This document shows positions 1-9,563 of a stretch of 64,000 bases of DNA, in pieces. The stretch covers positions 62,001-126,000 of the forward strand of contig NZ_AUMN01000004.1 of the NCBI RefSeq assembly GCF_000430705.1, written 5' to 3'. The DNA comes from Arthrobacter castelli DSM 16402. GTDB taxonomy: Bacteria; Actinomycetota; Actinomycetes; Actinomycetales; Micrococcaceae. The notes below the pieces were generated by a model, which had not been told where the DNA came from, did not search any database, and saw only the letters and a list, made by a program, of their open reading frames with translations. Numbering within the stretch: position 1 is the first letter of the stretch; each line of letters opens with the position of its first letter. The translations under genes and the position numbers were made by a program.

Positions 1-1
1 G

Positions 2-765
2 GAACCGATGTTGGGGCCACAGCTGACCGGCGCGTTCCTGGCCTCCGCAGATCACCAGGTCGACCCCCGCGCCATGGCGGCTGCCCTGCAGACGGCGCTG
101 GCCGGCCGCCCTGACTACCACAGGCTCACGGCCAGAGCCACCGGTGTGTTGAGTATGGGCGGCTGCGTTACCGGAGTCCGGCTGGAGGACGGGACAACCG
201 TGACGGCCGACGAAGTTGTGCTCGCCAACGGGCTCTCCGCCGCGGGCATGGACGGGCTGCCGGACGGCCTGTCGTTGCCGCTGCGACCTGTGTACGGAGA
301 TATCCTCCGGCTGAATGTGCCGCAAGCCCTGCGCCCCCTGCTGACCCGCACCGTGCGGGCGGTGGTGTGCGGCAGGCAGGTGTATGTGGTGCCGCGGGCC
401 GACGGCACAGTGGTGATCGGAGCGACACAGCGGGAAAACGGCTCGGCCGGTGTCTCCGCCGGGGGCGTTTACGAGCTGTTGCGGGATGCGCAGACAGTGA
501 TCCCCGCCGTCGCCGAACTGGAATTGCAGGAGACCATCTGCCGTCCGCGGCCGGGCACCGCCGACAACGCACCACTGCTGGGCCGGTGCCGCGGCCAGGA
601 CGGCCAGGACGTCGCCGGGCTGCTGCTTGCCACCGGATTCTTCCGGCACGGGGTGCTGCTCGCACCGCTGGCCGCCCGCCTGTGCGCCGAACTGATCGAC
701 GGCGCTAAACCATTCATGGATGTAGAACGGTACCGCCCGGACCGGTTCGTCGAGGAGGGAGCACT

Positions 766-769
<4 letters not shown>
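2..769 (+). CDS. thiO: Glycine oxidase ThiO, C-terminal part (cut by window start)
   Basis: Flavin-dependent glycine/D-amino-acid oxidase of the DAO family that supplies the imine (dehydroglycine) used by ThiG in thiamin thiazole synthesis. The reading frame is open from the first bases, so the FAD-binding N-terminus lies upstream of the window. Visible are the substrate/FAD domain, with VVPRADGTVVIGATQ and the C-terminal stretch RPGTADNAPLLG followed by ATGFFRHGVLLAP, typical of the DAO fold. The stop overlaps the thiS start (ATGA), so the two are translationally coupled. The order thiO-thiS-thiG is the classical arrangement and makes the assignment firm, although amino-acid oxidases of this family look alike in isolation. 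Confidence 0.9.
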
Positions 770-1841
<1,072 letters not shown>

Positions 1842-1865
1842 GAGGAGGGGCTTGTTGCAGCCAGC

Positions 1866-1891
1866 CCGGCACCGGATGGTTCCGGAGCCGG
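1866..1891. terminator. Hairpin between convergent thiG and a membrane-protein gene
   Basis: Inverted repeat with 11-bp arms (one mismatch) and a TGGT loop, placed in the 51-bp gap between the thiG stop and the stop of the minus-strand gene. There is no clear T-run. The position suits a bidirectional terminator; function is inferred. Confidence 0.4.
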
Positions 1892-1892
1892 T

Positions 1893-2198
1893 TCAGCGGG
1901 CCTGCAGCGTTTCGGTGTACCGTGCATCGTCGGAGGCGGCGCGCCTGCGGGCCAGCACCACCACGGTGGCGATGGCCGCAAGCATGCCGGCGATCATGGG
2001 AAGCAGCCATGCCAGCCAGCTGATGCCCGGCGTGTAGCTCACCGAGAATGCCACCAGGATGACCCACAGCAGCAGGCCGGTGGCGACGGCGATTCCGGCC
2101 GGCAGCAGCAGTCCGTACGTAGCCCGCTTCCGGTCAATGCCCCAGATGGCAAAGCCGATGGCAGCATTGATGATGACGATCGCACTTAACGTAGCCAT
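1893..2198 (-). CDS. Small integral membrane protein, unknown function
   Basis: About 101 residues with three hydrophobic segments: roughly residues 2-20 (ending FAIWGIDRKR), 27-53 (LLLPAG to WVILVAFSVSY) and 58-84 (ISWLAWLLPMIAGM to VVVLARRR). A short charged tail follows. Codons in this part have G/C in third position, as in neighbouring genes, which supports coding. The frame stays open upstream to a GTG at 2291, but that stretch uses rare CTA and ATA codons and would overlap the divergent gene at 2221, so the ATG at 2198 is preferred. No family is recognised and no good ribosome site is visible. Confidence 0.6.
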   Translation of the reverse strand: MATLSAIVIINAAIGFAIWGIDRKRATYGLLLPAGIAVATGLLLWVILVAFSVSYTPGISWLAWLLPMIAGMLAAIATVVVLARRRAASDDARYTETLQAR

Positions 2199-2220
2199 GG
2201 GGATCAACGATATAGCCCAT

Positions 2221-2691
2221 ATGGGAAAGGCACCATTGTCACGTAGCCAAGCCAGACGATTCGGAATAATCGCGTCTCTGCTGATACTCACAGCTGGAAT
2301 GTGGTGGGGATGGTTTGCCTGGGATGTTGATTACCAACGCGATCCAGTAACGGGGGAAGTTTCCGGGCCCTACGAACTGTGGCAGGGAATCGGGTGTGCC
2401 ATCTGTTGGATTGTTCTGGCGCTAGTGGCCCAGAGACTTCTCCGGCCAACCATCATTGTCATTGCGATGCCCGTCTCATTCACCACCGCTTACGCACTCA
2501 CTGTCATCCCGCCCGACAAGTCAGGTTTGTCAGGCGTTGGTGTTATTTTGGTCGCCATCGGCACATTCGTAAGCACGTTGGCAGTCATAGGCGTGGCTAA
2601 GGGTGTGCGCCACTTAACCAATCGTGGCGACCGCCCAATTCGAGGGCGCTGCGCATCTGATCCATCGTGCCATGCCAGCTCCGGCCCTTGA
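2221..2691 (+). CDS. Membrane protein with four predicted helices, unknown function
   Basis: About 156 residues. Hydrophobic segments are FGIIASLLILTAGMWWGWFA, IGCAICWIVLALVAQRLL, TIIVIAMPVSFTTAYALTVI and VGVILVAIGTFVSTLAVIGV, with a polar loop (DYQRDPVTGEVSGPYELWQ) after the first. This looks like a genuine four-helix protein of a type common as uncharacterised actinobacterial membrane proteins. Third-position GC is lower than in the flanking thi and moeZ genes. The frame is open upstream to 2059, but that part is antisense to the neighbouring gene and looks like its shadow, so the ATG at 2221 was chosen. The last 15 residues, after LTNRG, are not membrane-like. Confidence 0.55.
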   Translation: MGKAPLSRSQARRFGIIASLLILTAGMWWGWFAWDVDYQRDPVTGEVSGPYELWQGIGCAICWIVLALVAQRLLRPTIIVIAMPVSFTTAYALTVIPPDKSGLSGVGVILVAIGTFVSTLAVIGVAKGVRHLTNRGDRPIRGRCASDPSCHASSGP

Positions 2692-2739
2692 GCGCGTCAT
2701 GCCGGCCGGGTGGCGATCAGCCACCCGGGGAAGGATTGC

Positions 2740-2964
2740 CTAGGTGGCTGCGAAGCCGATCTTGCGCGGTTCTTCGGCGCCGATCTCCACGTAGCCCAGT
2801 ACCTTGGACGGCACCAGCACGGTCCGGCCCTTGTTGTCGGTCAAGCGAAGCTCAGTATCACCGTTCATGGCCTTTGAGACAGTTTCGGCGACCTCATCGG
2901 CAGTTCCGGACGACTCGATGACAATTTCACGCCCAACGTTCTGAATGCCGATCTTGATTTCCAC
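2740..2964 (-). CDS. DUF3107 family protein
   Basis: Conserved 74-residue actinobacterial protein of unknown function. The pattern (VEIKIGIQNVGREIVIESS at the N-terminus, a central LRLTDNKGRTVLVPSKVLGYVEIG and a terminal KIGFAAT) matches DUF3107, a small beta-rich protein. The start is GTG with a strong GGAGG ribosome site 8 bp upstream. In many actinobacteria this gene sits beside a TetR regulator and moeZ, as it does here. It shares strand with tetR and lies 58 bp downstream, so the two may be co-transcribed. Confidence 0.88.
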   Translation of the reverse strand: MEIKIGIQNVGREIVIESSGTADEVAETVSKAMNGDTELRLTDNKGRTVLVPSKVLGYVEIGAEEPRKIGFAAT

Positions 2965-3022
2965 TTCTGATGCCTCCTGGTCAGTGACGAAGTCTGTCTG
3001 TATCCACTCTAAAACGTGCCGT

Positions 3023-3670
3023 TCAACTCTGGCTCGGAAACCGGCTGATTCCGCGCCAAGCTAAACGGTATATCAACTCGCTGGCCACCTCGAGGTCCAG
3101 GTTCTTGTCCGTTTCCAGCCAGTATCTGGCGCTGACCTGGGCCATCCCGGCCAGGGCACGTCCGAGGAGCGTGGCCTCCTGATGTGACAACTTGGTGTCT
3201 TCGGCAATCACCTGGGCGATGGCATCGGCATACTTGGCGTTGAACGCTTCCAAGCGGGAGCTGACGTCCGGGTCATTGGCCAGATCGGACTCGAACACCA
3301 TGCGGTGGGCCTGGTCGTCGTTGGCAACGAACTCGAAGTAGGCATGCATCGTCGCGTGCACACGCTGTTTGTTGTCCGACGTGGAATTCAGCGCCGAGAC
3401 GAGCAACTCGGTCAGCGACGCCAAATGGTTGTCCAGCAGCGCCAGATACAGCTCACGTTTACCCGGAAAGTGCTGGTATAGCACTGGTTTGCTCACGTGG
3501 GCCGTTTCGGCGATCTCGTCCATGGCGGCGCCATGATAGCCGTTGGCAACAAAGACGTCGTGCGCAGCCTGCAGCAACTGCCGCCGTCGTTCGTCACGGG
3601 GCAGCCTTGTCGACCGTCCCGCCGGCGGGTTCTGCGCTGAGCTCAATTCTTCGGTGCCTTCCTGCGTCAT
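3023..3670 (-). CDS. TetR-family transcriptional regulator
   Basis: 215-residue regulator. The N-terminal helix-turn-helix runs from about residue 27 to 75, with RRRQLLQAAHDVFVANGY followed by MDEIAETAHVSKPVLYQHFP, the standard TetR recognition-helix region. The C-terminal part is the ligand/dimer domain. An in-frame upstream start at 3721 exists, but the ATG at 3670 is preceded by AAAGGGGATC at good distance and starts the protein where relatives begin (MTQEGTEEL). It is divergent from moeZ with about 105 bp between starts, so it may control itself, DUF3107 and possibly moeZ. The ligand is unknown. Confidence 0.9.
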   Translation of the reverse strand: MTQEGTEELSSAQNPPAGRSTRLPRDERRRQLLQAAHDVFVANGYHGAAMDEIAETAHVSKPVLYQHFPGKRELYLALLDNHLASLTELLVSALNSTSDNKQRVHATMHAYFEFVANDDQAHRMVFESDLANDPDVSSRLEAFNAKYADAIAQVIAEDTKLSHQEATLLGRALAGMAQVSARYWLETDKNLDLEVASELIYRLAWRGISRFPSQS

Positions 3671-3775
3671 GAAAGTAGGGATCCCCTTTAGCTTAGCCGT
3701 TCGGCATAATGGAAGAGACAACCGCCACGTGCCGGCCCCATAGGCGGCAACACACGACGGAATGGAAACTTCAAG

Positions 3776-4957
3776 GTGTCATCTCAACAGCAACTCCCGC
3801 CGCTGGTCGAACCGGGCGCCGACCTCACCGTGGACGAAATTGAGCGGTACTCTCGGCATCTGATCATTCCGGAAGTCGGAATGACCGGCCAACGACGGTT
3901 GAAGAATGCCCGGGTGCTGGTGATCGGCGCCGGCGGCCTGGGATCTCCGGCTCTGCTGTACCTGGCCGCGGCCGGCGTGGGAACCATTGGAATTGTCGAC
4001 GACGACGTGGTGGACACCTCGAATCTGCAGCGGCAGGTGATCCACGGGGTCGACGACGTCGGCCGGCTCAAGGCCGAGTCCGCCCGCGACGCCGTCGCCC
4101 GGCTGAATCCGCTGGTGGACGTTGTGCTGCATGTTGTACGGCTGGATTCGACCAACGCCCTGGACATTTTCTCCGGGTACGACCTGATTCTCGACGGAAC
4201 CGACAACTTCGCCACCCGTTACCTGGTCAACGACGCCGCCGCGATCCTGGGCAAACCGTATGTCTGGGGATCCATTTATCGCTTCGATGGCCAGATATCG
4301 GTCTTCTGGGACAAGTACGGTCCGAATTACCGCGATCTGTATCCGGAAGCGCCGCCGCCCGGAAGCGTCCCGTCCTGTGCCGAGGGCGGTGTGCTGGGCA
4401 TGCTTCCCGCTTCGGTGGGGTCTGTGATGGTGACCGAAGCCATTAAGCTGATTACCGGCACCGGAGAAACGCTGCTGGGCCGGCTGATGATCTACGATTC
4501 ACTGGCCATGAGATGGCGTGAGGTCAGGGTGCGTAAAGATCCGGATGCGGAGCCAATCACCCATCTGGTGGACTACGAGGCCTTCTGCGGGATCCTGCCG
4601 GCGGATGCTGCCGACGCCGCGGACTCAGCGGCCATATCGGTGCGGGAACTTGCCGGAATGCTGGAGGCCCGGGGCCGCGGGGACGACGACTTCGAACTGA
4701 TCGACGTTCGTGAGCCGGGCGAGTATGAGATCGTCAACATCCCCGGATCGGTGCTGGTGCCCAAGGCTAAGATTATCGACGGCGATGCCCTGGCCCGGTT
4801 CTCCGGCCGGAAGCTGGTGTTCCACTGCAAATCAGGGGCGAGGTCGGCTGAGGCCCTCGCAGTGGCGCAACGGGCCGGCTTTGACAGCGCCGTCCATGTC
4901 GACGGGGGAGTCGCGGCGTGGGTGGAGGAGATTGAACCGGCAAAACCGAGCTACTGA
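3776..4957 (+). CDS. moeZ: MoeZ-type adenylyltransferase/sulfurtransferase (ThiF/MoeB domain plus rhodanese)
   Basis: E1-like enzyme of 393 residues that adenylates the C-terminal Gly-Gly of sulfur carrier proteins (MoaD, CysO, possibly ThiS) and passes sulfur to them. The N-terminal domain carries VLVIGAGGLGSPALLYLAAA for ATP binding and DDVVDTSNLQRQVIHG with the R-finger region. The zinc CxxC pairs of MoeB are not present; only single cysteines (VPSCAEGG, EAFCGI) are seen. The rhodanese domain starts near residue 285 with the active loop CKSGARS near residue 353. The start is GTG. It is the only full E1 with rhodanese in the window, so it may serve the ThiS upstream; that is inference. Confidence 0.93.
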   Translation: MSSQQQLPPLVEPGADLTVDEIERYSRHLIIPEVGMTGQRRLKNARVLVIGAGGLGSPALLYLAAAGVGTIGIVDDDVVDTSNLQRQVIHGVDDVGRLKAESARDAVARLNPLVDVVLHVVRLDSTNALDIFSGYDLILDGTDNFATRYLVNDAAAILGKPYVWGSIYRFDGQISVFWDKYGPNYRDLYPEAPPPGSVPSCAEGGVLGMLPASVGSVMVTEAIKLITGTGETLLGRLMIYDSLAMRWREVRVRKDPDAEPITHLVDYEAFCGILPADAADAADSAAISVRELAGMLEARGRGDDDFELIDVREPGEYEIVNIPGSVLVPKAKIIDGDALARFSGRKLVFHCKSGARSAEALAVAQRAGFDSAVHVDGGVAAWVEEIEPAKPSY

Positions 4958-5353
4958 GCTCCGGCTTGCCCTGCGGTTGGCCAGTATCTGCCGGTATGAG
5001 GTGGGACTGCCCGACGAGTGGTCGGTATCTGCCGGTATGAGACGTCGGGAAGGGTACTTTTTGACTTCTGGATGGGCGGTGGTGAGGCGGATGAGACTTT
5101 CTTTGGGCTCGGGTAGCCACTCGACCTGCCCGATGATTGTTATAGCGACGGGACCCAAAAAACTTCGTATCGGGTCGGGGATTCTCGAGGTGGCGAGTTC
5201 CGCCTCCACCTGCACGACTTGATCCCACCCGTACTGTTGTGTGGTTTGGTCGGGTTGGTGATGTGCGATGCCAATCCGATCCAGGGTGATATGCCGGGCG
5301 GATGGATTTCCCAGCCCCAGAGCCCCGCGAATAACCGTGAGCGCCTCACGCAT
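4832..5353 (-). CDS. Hypothetical protein downstream of hemA
   Basis: Open frame of 173 codons on the hemA strand, starting 39 bp after the hemA stop. The first 90 residues look protein-like (ARHITLDRIGIAHHQ, YGWDQVVQVEAELATS, PVAITIIGQVEWLPEPKES), with alternating hydrophobic strands reminiscent of a small beta domain. I do not recognise a family. The last third is low-quality: it contains a 17-bp DNA duplication read in two frames and runs about 125 bp antisense into the moeZ 3' end. Either the gene has lost its original stop by frameshift, or only the 5' part is ever functional. Confidence 0.4.
   Translation of the reverse strand: MREALTVIRGALGLGNPSARHITLDRIGIAHHQPDQTTQQYGWDQVVQVEAELATSRIPDPIRSFLGPVAITIIGQVEWLPEPKESLIRLTTAHPEVKKYPSRRLIPADTDHSSGSPTSYRQILANRRASRSSVARFCRFNLLHPRRDSPVDMDGAVKAGPLRHCEGLSRPRP
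4984..5041. repeat. 17-bp direct repeat pair
   Basis: GTATCTGCCGGTATGAG occurs at 4984-5000 and again at 5025-5041, 41 bp apart. It lies just after the moeZ stop, inside the doubtful minus-strand frame. It looks like a local duplication. Confidence 0.8.
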
Positions 5354-5392
5354 CAGGCGGATGCCTTCATCTGGAATCTCTCCACGACCGGC

Positions 5393-6730
5393 TCAGGCTG
5401 ATTCTTCCCCGGGCTGCTGATCGTGCTGCCCGTGGACGGGACAGGACGCGCCCGAAGCGGTGCCCGCAGCCGCGGAGGGCTCGGCGACCTCAATGCCGTA
5501 GAGCGCTTCCAGGGCCGCAATGTATGTATCCTGCTCGCCGTCGGCGGCCAGCTGCCGACCACGGACCGTGGGGATGTGCAGCAGCTGCTTGACCATGCGG
5601 CGCAGGGCGAATTCCACTTCCTCGGCGGCAGCGGTGCAGCCGTGCTGTGCCCGCACCCGCTCCAGCTCGACGTCGAGCACGTTGTGCGTATGCTTGCGCA
5701 GCGCCACGATTGCCGCGTCGACAGTGCGGGATTTCTGCTGGCTCTCGAAAGACTCAGCGGCGTCGGCCACGATTTCATGGGCCGTGGTCAGTGAATCAGC
5801 CTGCTCCTGAGGTGCTGCCAGCCGGACGGATTCCAGGGTTATCAGCTCCACGCCCTCGAGGTCCCCGACGCCCGCGTCGAAGTCGTGCGTGAGGGCAAGG
5901 TCGATCATGATCAGCGGCTTTGCCGGGGCGCTGCGCACCCGGGACAGGTCATCGGCGGTGATCCGGTTGGATCCGCCGCTGCAGCCAATGACGACGTCGG
6001 CGCCGGCCAGCGCTGCCGGCAGGCTGTCGCGGTCAAGTGCCGTTCCGCCGCGGGATGCGACGAAGGATTCGGCGCGGCCTGAGGACGAGAACACCGAAAT
6101 GTTGCTGCATCCGTGCTCGCGCAGCAGCGACATGGTCGCCCCGGCATACGCGCCTGTGCCAATGATGACCACATTCCGCCCGGACCAGTCCGCTCCACCC
6201 AAATCGGCGGCCAGTTCCAGTGCCACGGTGACGATGGACAGGCCCTGCTGACCGAGTCCCGTCCGCGAGCCGACATCCTTGGCGGTCTTGGACGCGGTCT
6301 GGAACAGCCGGGTGAGCCCGCCGCTGGCGGTGCCGGTTTCCTGGGCTTCAATGAGGGCGCGCCGGACCTGGCCGGCGATCTCGCGTTCGCCGACGACGGC
6401 CGAATCCAGCCCGGAGCCGACGGAGAACAGGTGACGGGATACGTCCACGCCGGTGTTGACGGCGAAGGACTGTTCCACGAGGTGCGGATCGATGCCGCTG
6501 TTGTGGCTGATCTGCCGAACCAGCGCCGTTTGGGCGGTTCCGGCGTCCCCCTCGGAGGGGAGTTCGCAGTAAATCTCGTAGCGATTGCACGTCGAAAGGA
6601 CGACGGCTCCGGAAATGGGATGGCCGTCGTCGATTACGGAGGTGCCAACCTCTGAGGAGCCCGCGCTGAGCCGCGCTATGGTCTCAAGGTCCACATCCGT
6701 GTGGGTCGCAACAAGAGATAGTAGATTCAC
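5393..6730 (-). CDS. hemA: Glutamyl-tRNA reductase
   Basis: First committed enzyme of the C5 pathway: NADPH-dependent reduction of glutamyl-tRNA(Glu) to glutamate-1-semialdehyde. 445 residues, starting with a GTG codon ([20 protein letters not shown]). The catalytic cysteine is C48 in STCNRYEIY. The NADPH domain holds [17 protein letters not shown] and [15 protein letters not shown]. The C-terminal dimerisation helix region includes [21 protein letters not shown]. The terminal tail ([20 protein letters not shown]) is poorly conserved. It is divergent from hemE with 160 bp between start codons. The semialdehyde is used by HemL, encoded at the far end of the same cluster. Confidence 0.96.
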   Translation of the reverse strand: MNLLSLVATHTDVDLETIARLSAGSSEVGTSVIDDGHPISGAVVLSTCNRYEIYCELPSEGDAGTAQTALVRQISHNSGIDPHLVEQSFAVNTGVDVSRHLFSVGSGLDSAVVGEREIAGQVRRALIEAQETGTASGGLTRLFQTASKTAKDVGSRTGLGQQGLSIVTVALELAADLGGADWSGRNVVIIGTGAYAGATMSLLREHGCSNISVFSSSGRAESFVASRGGTALDRDSLPAALAGADVVIGCSGGSNRITADDLSRVRSAPAKPLIMIDLALTHDFDAGVGDLEGVELITLESVRLAAPQEQADSLTTAHEIVADAAESFESQQKSRTVDAAIVALRKHTHNVLDVELERVRAQHGCTAAAEEVEFALRRMVKQLLHIPTVRGRQLAADGEQDTYIAALEALYGIEVAEPSAAAGTASGASCPVHGQHDQQPGEESA

Positions 6731-6890
6731 AGCGTCTCAATCATAACGGTGGAAGGCTGATTCGGCCGAATAGGCAAGCCTAATCCACGCGCTGTTTCGT
6801 GGCTTTCGCGTGGTGATTCCGGACACCTTCGCAGTACAGCGCGCCCGCCGGGTTAACCATCCGCAGGCGTTCTTCGGCAGAATCGAGAGT
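6731..6890. promoter_or_regulatory. Divergent hemA/hemE promoter region with two short dyads
   Basis: The 160 bp between the hemA GTG and the hemE ATG must hold both promoters. Two adjoining perfect dyads lie near the hemA side: ATTCGGCCGAAT at 6760-6771 and TAGGC-AA-GCCTA at 6771-6782. The second has some resemblance to a DtxR/IdeR-type half site (AGGC/GCCT with flanking A/T) but is shorter than the 19-bp consensus. No convincing -35/-10 pair was picked. Regulator identity is inference. Confidence 0.4.
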
Positions 6891-7952
6891 ATGACACTTC
6901 CACTTGACCATCCGCTGATGGATGGTCGCACGTCCGGCTCGCCGTTGATCGATGCCTACCGGTCCCGGAAGCCATCGCGGCGCCCCATCTGGTTCATGCG
7001 CCAGGCGGGGCGTTCGCTGCCGGAATACCGTGCCGCACGGGAAGGCACGGCCATGCTCGATGCCTGCCTCACGCCTGACCTGGCCGCCGAGATCACGCTG
7101 CAGCCGGTGCGCCGTCACGGAGTCGACGCCGGTATCTTCTTCTCGGACATCGTGATCCCGCTCAAGCTGGCCGGTATCGACGTCGACATTAAGCCAGGGG
7201 TGGGCCCGGTGCTGGGCCAGCCGGTCCGCACGGCCGCCGATGTGGCGTCCCTGCCGCCGTTGACCGACGAAGCCCTGGAGCCGGTCCGCGAGGCGGTACG
7301 GCTGGTGGTGGCGGAACTTGGCACCGTGCCGCTGATCGGCTTTGCCGGTGCCCCCTACACGTTGGCTGCCTACATGGTGGAGGGCAAGCCCTCGCGTGAC
7401 CACCTGGGCCCGCGGACTATGATGCACGCCGATCCTCAGGCGTGGAAGGCGCTGGCGGCCTGGACAGCCGAGGCCTCCGGCAAGTTCCTGCGCGCCCAGC
7501 TGGAAGCGGGCGCCAGCGCCGCCCAGCTCTTCGACTCCTGGGCCGGTTCACTGAGCCTGGCGGACTACGAGCAGCACGTGGCTGGCGCATCGGCCGCCGC
7601 CCTCGACCACGTGCGCGGACTGGACGCACCGCTGGTGCATTTCGGCACCGGAACCGGCGAACTGCTGGCGGCGATGCGCGACGTCGGCGCAGACGTGGTG
7701 GGTGTTGACTACAGGCTGCCGCTGGACGAGGCGAATCGCCGGCTCGGGGCGGACACTGTGTTGCAGGGAAACATTGATCCCGCGCTGCTGTCCGCACCGT
7801 GGTCCGTGCTCGAAGAACACGTCCGCGGGGTGCTTGCCGCCGGCCAGTCGGCGCCCGGCCACGTGGTCAATCTGGGACACGGGGTTCCGCCGGACACCGA
7901 CCCGGCCGTGTTGACGCGCATCGTGGAGCTCGTCCATTCGGTGGACCCGTAG
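6891..7952 (+). CDS. hemE: Uroporphyrinogen decarboxylase
   Basis: Decarboxylates the four acetate side chains of uroporphyrinogen III to give coproporphyrinogen III. 353 residues, the usual length. The family signature [18 protein letters not shown] near the N-terminus carries the substrate-binding arginines. [19 protein letters not shown] contains the catalytic aspartate region, and [16 protein letters not shown] and [13 protein letters not shown] are also conserved. The frame is open upstream to 6810, but that part is in the divergent promoter; the ATG at 6891 begins the conserved protein. The stop TAG overlaps the hemY GTG by one base, indicating coupling. Confidence 0.96.
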   Translation: MTLPLDHPLMDGRTSGSPLIDAYRSRKPSRRPIWFMRQAGRSLPEYRAAREGTAMLDACLTPDLAAEITLQPVRRHGVDAGIFFSDIVIPLKLAGIDVDIKPGVGPVLGQPVRTAADVASLPPLTDEALEPVREAVRLVVAELGTVPLIGFAGAPYTLAAYMVEGKPSRDHLGPRTMMHADPQAWKALAAWTAEASGKFLRAQLEAGASAAQLFDSWAGSLSLADYEQHVAGASAAALDHVRGLDAPLVHFGTGTGELLAAMRDVGADVVGVDYRLPLDEANRRLGADTVLQGNIDPALLSAPWSVLEEHVRGVLAAGQSAPGHVVNLGHGVPPDTDPAVLTRIVELVHSVDP

Positions 7953-9493
7953 TGCAGACAGCAAGGACTCCCGGTAGTTCCGGCCAGCCCGGCCAGCCCG
8001 GCAAACCAGGCAAAACCGGCAAACCAGGCAAACCCAGGAAACCGTCCGCCGTCGTCGTCGGGGGCGGCATCTCCGGGCTGCTCGCCGCCCGCGAACTGAG
8101 CGCCGCCGGCACTGCCGTCACGGTGCTGGAAGCCAGCGGCCGGTTCGGCGGCTGCGTGGGGTCGCATGACGTTGCCTCCCTCACTCTGGACAGCGGGGCT
8201 GAATCATTCGCCACCCGCTCGACGGCGGTCAGCGACCTGATCGGCGAGCTCGGGCTGGAAGAACGACTGGTCGATCCCAACCCGGCCGGAGCCTGGGTGC
8301 AATTGCCACAAGGCGCGGTCCCGCTGCCCAAGACCGGGGTGCTGGGCATACCCGCCGACCCCGGCGCTCCCGAGGTGCGGCGCGCCCTTGGGTTCCGCGG
8401 GTCATTGCGGGCACGGCTGGACAAGTGGCTGCCGGCTTCCGTCGGCACTGACGACGAATCCGCCAGCGTCGCCGACGTGGTCACCGCACGGATGGGCCGC
8501 ACCGTGCTGGAACGGCTGGTGACGCCCGTCGTCGGCGGCGTCCATTCAGCCGACCCGGCCATCCTCGACGTCGATATGGTCGCTCCGGGGCTGCGCCGGC
8601 TGGTGGCAGAGCACGGTTCGCTGGGCCAGGCCGTGACTCAACTGCGGGCGCGGGCCAAATCCGGTTCGGCAGTCCAGTCACTGGCCGGCGGGATGCACCT
8701 GCTGGTCGATGCCCTCGTCGATGAGCTGAAACAGTCCAAGGTGCAGCTGCTCAGCGACGCATCCGTGACGGGGCTGCAGCGCGACGACCCATCAGGCAAG
8801 TGGGTGGTCGAAACGGCCGCGCGGAAGTGGAACACTGACGCCGTTGTCGTCGCCACCCCCGGGCCGGTGGCAGCGGATCTGCTCTCCGCGGCCGTGCCCG
8901 GCCTGGATCAGGTCCGACCGCCCCGCGGGCACCAGATCAAGCTGGTCACCCTCGTCCTCGATATGCCCGAGCTCGACACGCCGACCCGTGGGACCGGGAT
9001 CCTGGTGGCCCCGCAGGCCCCGGGAATCGAAGCCAAGGCATTGACGCACGCCACCTCCAAATGGGCCTGGCTGGCCGACGAAGCCGGCCCCGGCACGCAC
9101 GTGCTGCGGCTCTCCTATGGCCGGATGAGTTCGGGCAGCACAGCCGGGGAGTTCGATGCCGGCGGCGGGGATGCGTCCGGCGCGGGCGATGCCGGCGGGA
9201 CGGCGGGGCCGGAAACCGACGCGGAGCTGCTGGACTCCGCGGTGTCCGATGCGGCGGCGCTGCTGGGTGTGCACTTCACCACCGACGACCTGCTGGGCAG
9301 CGGGATCGTGCGCTGGCAGGGCGCCATGCCCTTTGCCGCCGTCGGGCACCGGCAGCGGGTGGAGCAGGCACGGGAGATGATCGGGCAGCTGGACGCGCTC
9401 GCCGTCGTCGGCTCCTGGGTGGCCGGCACGGGGCTGGCCGCCGTCACCGCCGATACCCGCCAAACGGTCCGGTCGCTGGCCGGAAAACTATGA
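7952..9493 (+). CDS. hemY: Coproporphyrinogen III oxidase (HemY/CgoX, FAD-dependent) with collagen-like N-terminus
   Basis: Six-electron oxidation of coproporphyrinogen III to coproporphyrin III in the coproporphyrin-dependent pathway. 513 residues. The FAD dinucleotide motif VVVGGGISGLLAAREL begins at residue 34, and the C-terminal FAD segment is ALAVVGSWVAGTGLAAVTAD. Before it lies an unusual collagen-like run of seven Gly-X-Y triplets (residues 8-28: GSS, GQP, GQP, GKP, GKT, GKP, GKP). A Gly/Ala-rich insert (GGGDASGAGDAGGTAG) precedes the last domain. The GTG start overlaps the hemE stop and no better start exists before the FAD motif. The presence of HemQ nearby indicates copro- rather than protoporphyrinogen as substrate. 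Confidence 0.93.
   Translation: MQTARTPGSSGQPGQPGKPGKTGKPGKPRKPSAVVVGGGISGLLAARELSAAGTAVTVLEASGRFGGCVGSHDVASLTLDSGAESFATRSTAVSDLIGELGLEERLVDPNPAGAWVQLPQGAVPLPKTGVLGIPADPGAPEVRRALGFRGSLRARLDKWLPASVGTDDESASVADVVTARMGRTVLERLVTPVVGGVHSADPAILDVDMVAPGLRRLVAEHGSLGQAVTQLRARAKSGSAVQSLAGGMHLLVDALVDELKQSKVQLLSDASVTGLQRDDPSGKWVVETAARKWNTDAVVVATPGPVAADLLSAAVPGLDQVRPPRGHQIKLVTLVLDMPELDTPTRGTGILVAPQAPGIEAKALTHATSKWAWLADEAGPGTHVLRLSYGRMSSGSTAGEFDAGGGDASGAGDAGGTAGPETDAELLDSAVSDAAALLGVHFTTDDLLGSGIVRWQGAMPFAAVGHRQRVEQAREMIGQLDALAVVGSWVAGTGLAAVTADTRQTVRSLAGKL
7973..8044 (+). repeat. Tandem Gly-X-Y coding repeat in hemY
   Basis: Imperfect 9-bp units of the type GGCAAACCA/GGCCAGCCC encode seven Gly-X-Y triplets followed by RKP, directly after the hemY start. 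The low-complexity DNA contrasts with the rest of the gene and could vary in copy number by slippage; multiples of 9 bp keep the frame. Confidence 0.85.
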
Positions 9494-9501
9494 CAGAAAT
9501 A

Positions 9502-9518
9502 TTCTACAATGTGTAGAA
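9502..9518. promoter_or_regulatory. 17-bp perfect dyad upstream of hemQ
   Basis: TTCTACA-ATG-TGTAGAA is a perfect 7-3-7 inverted repeat in the AT-richer 70-bp gap between hemY and hemQ, the only sizeable gap in the first half of the haem operon. It resembles a repressor operator more than a terminator because the stem is AT-rich and has no T-run. It is somewhat like the TACA/TGTA cores of BlaI/CopY-type operators, but with a 3-bp spacer. An internal hemQ promoter under regulation is a reasonable inference. Confidence 0.5.
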
Positions 9519-9563
9519 GAACGGTTTCGACTTTATCCACGAGCAAGGAGCAAACTGTTAAGC

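Noticed and set aside
2059-2220. Longer N-terminus for the four-helix membrane protein
   Set aside because: These codons are antisense to the GC-rich neighbouring membrane-protein gene and read as its complement.
6810-6890. Upstream start for hemE at 6810
   Set aside because: It would cover the divergent promoter; the conserved protein begins at the ATG at 6891.
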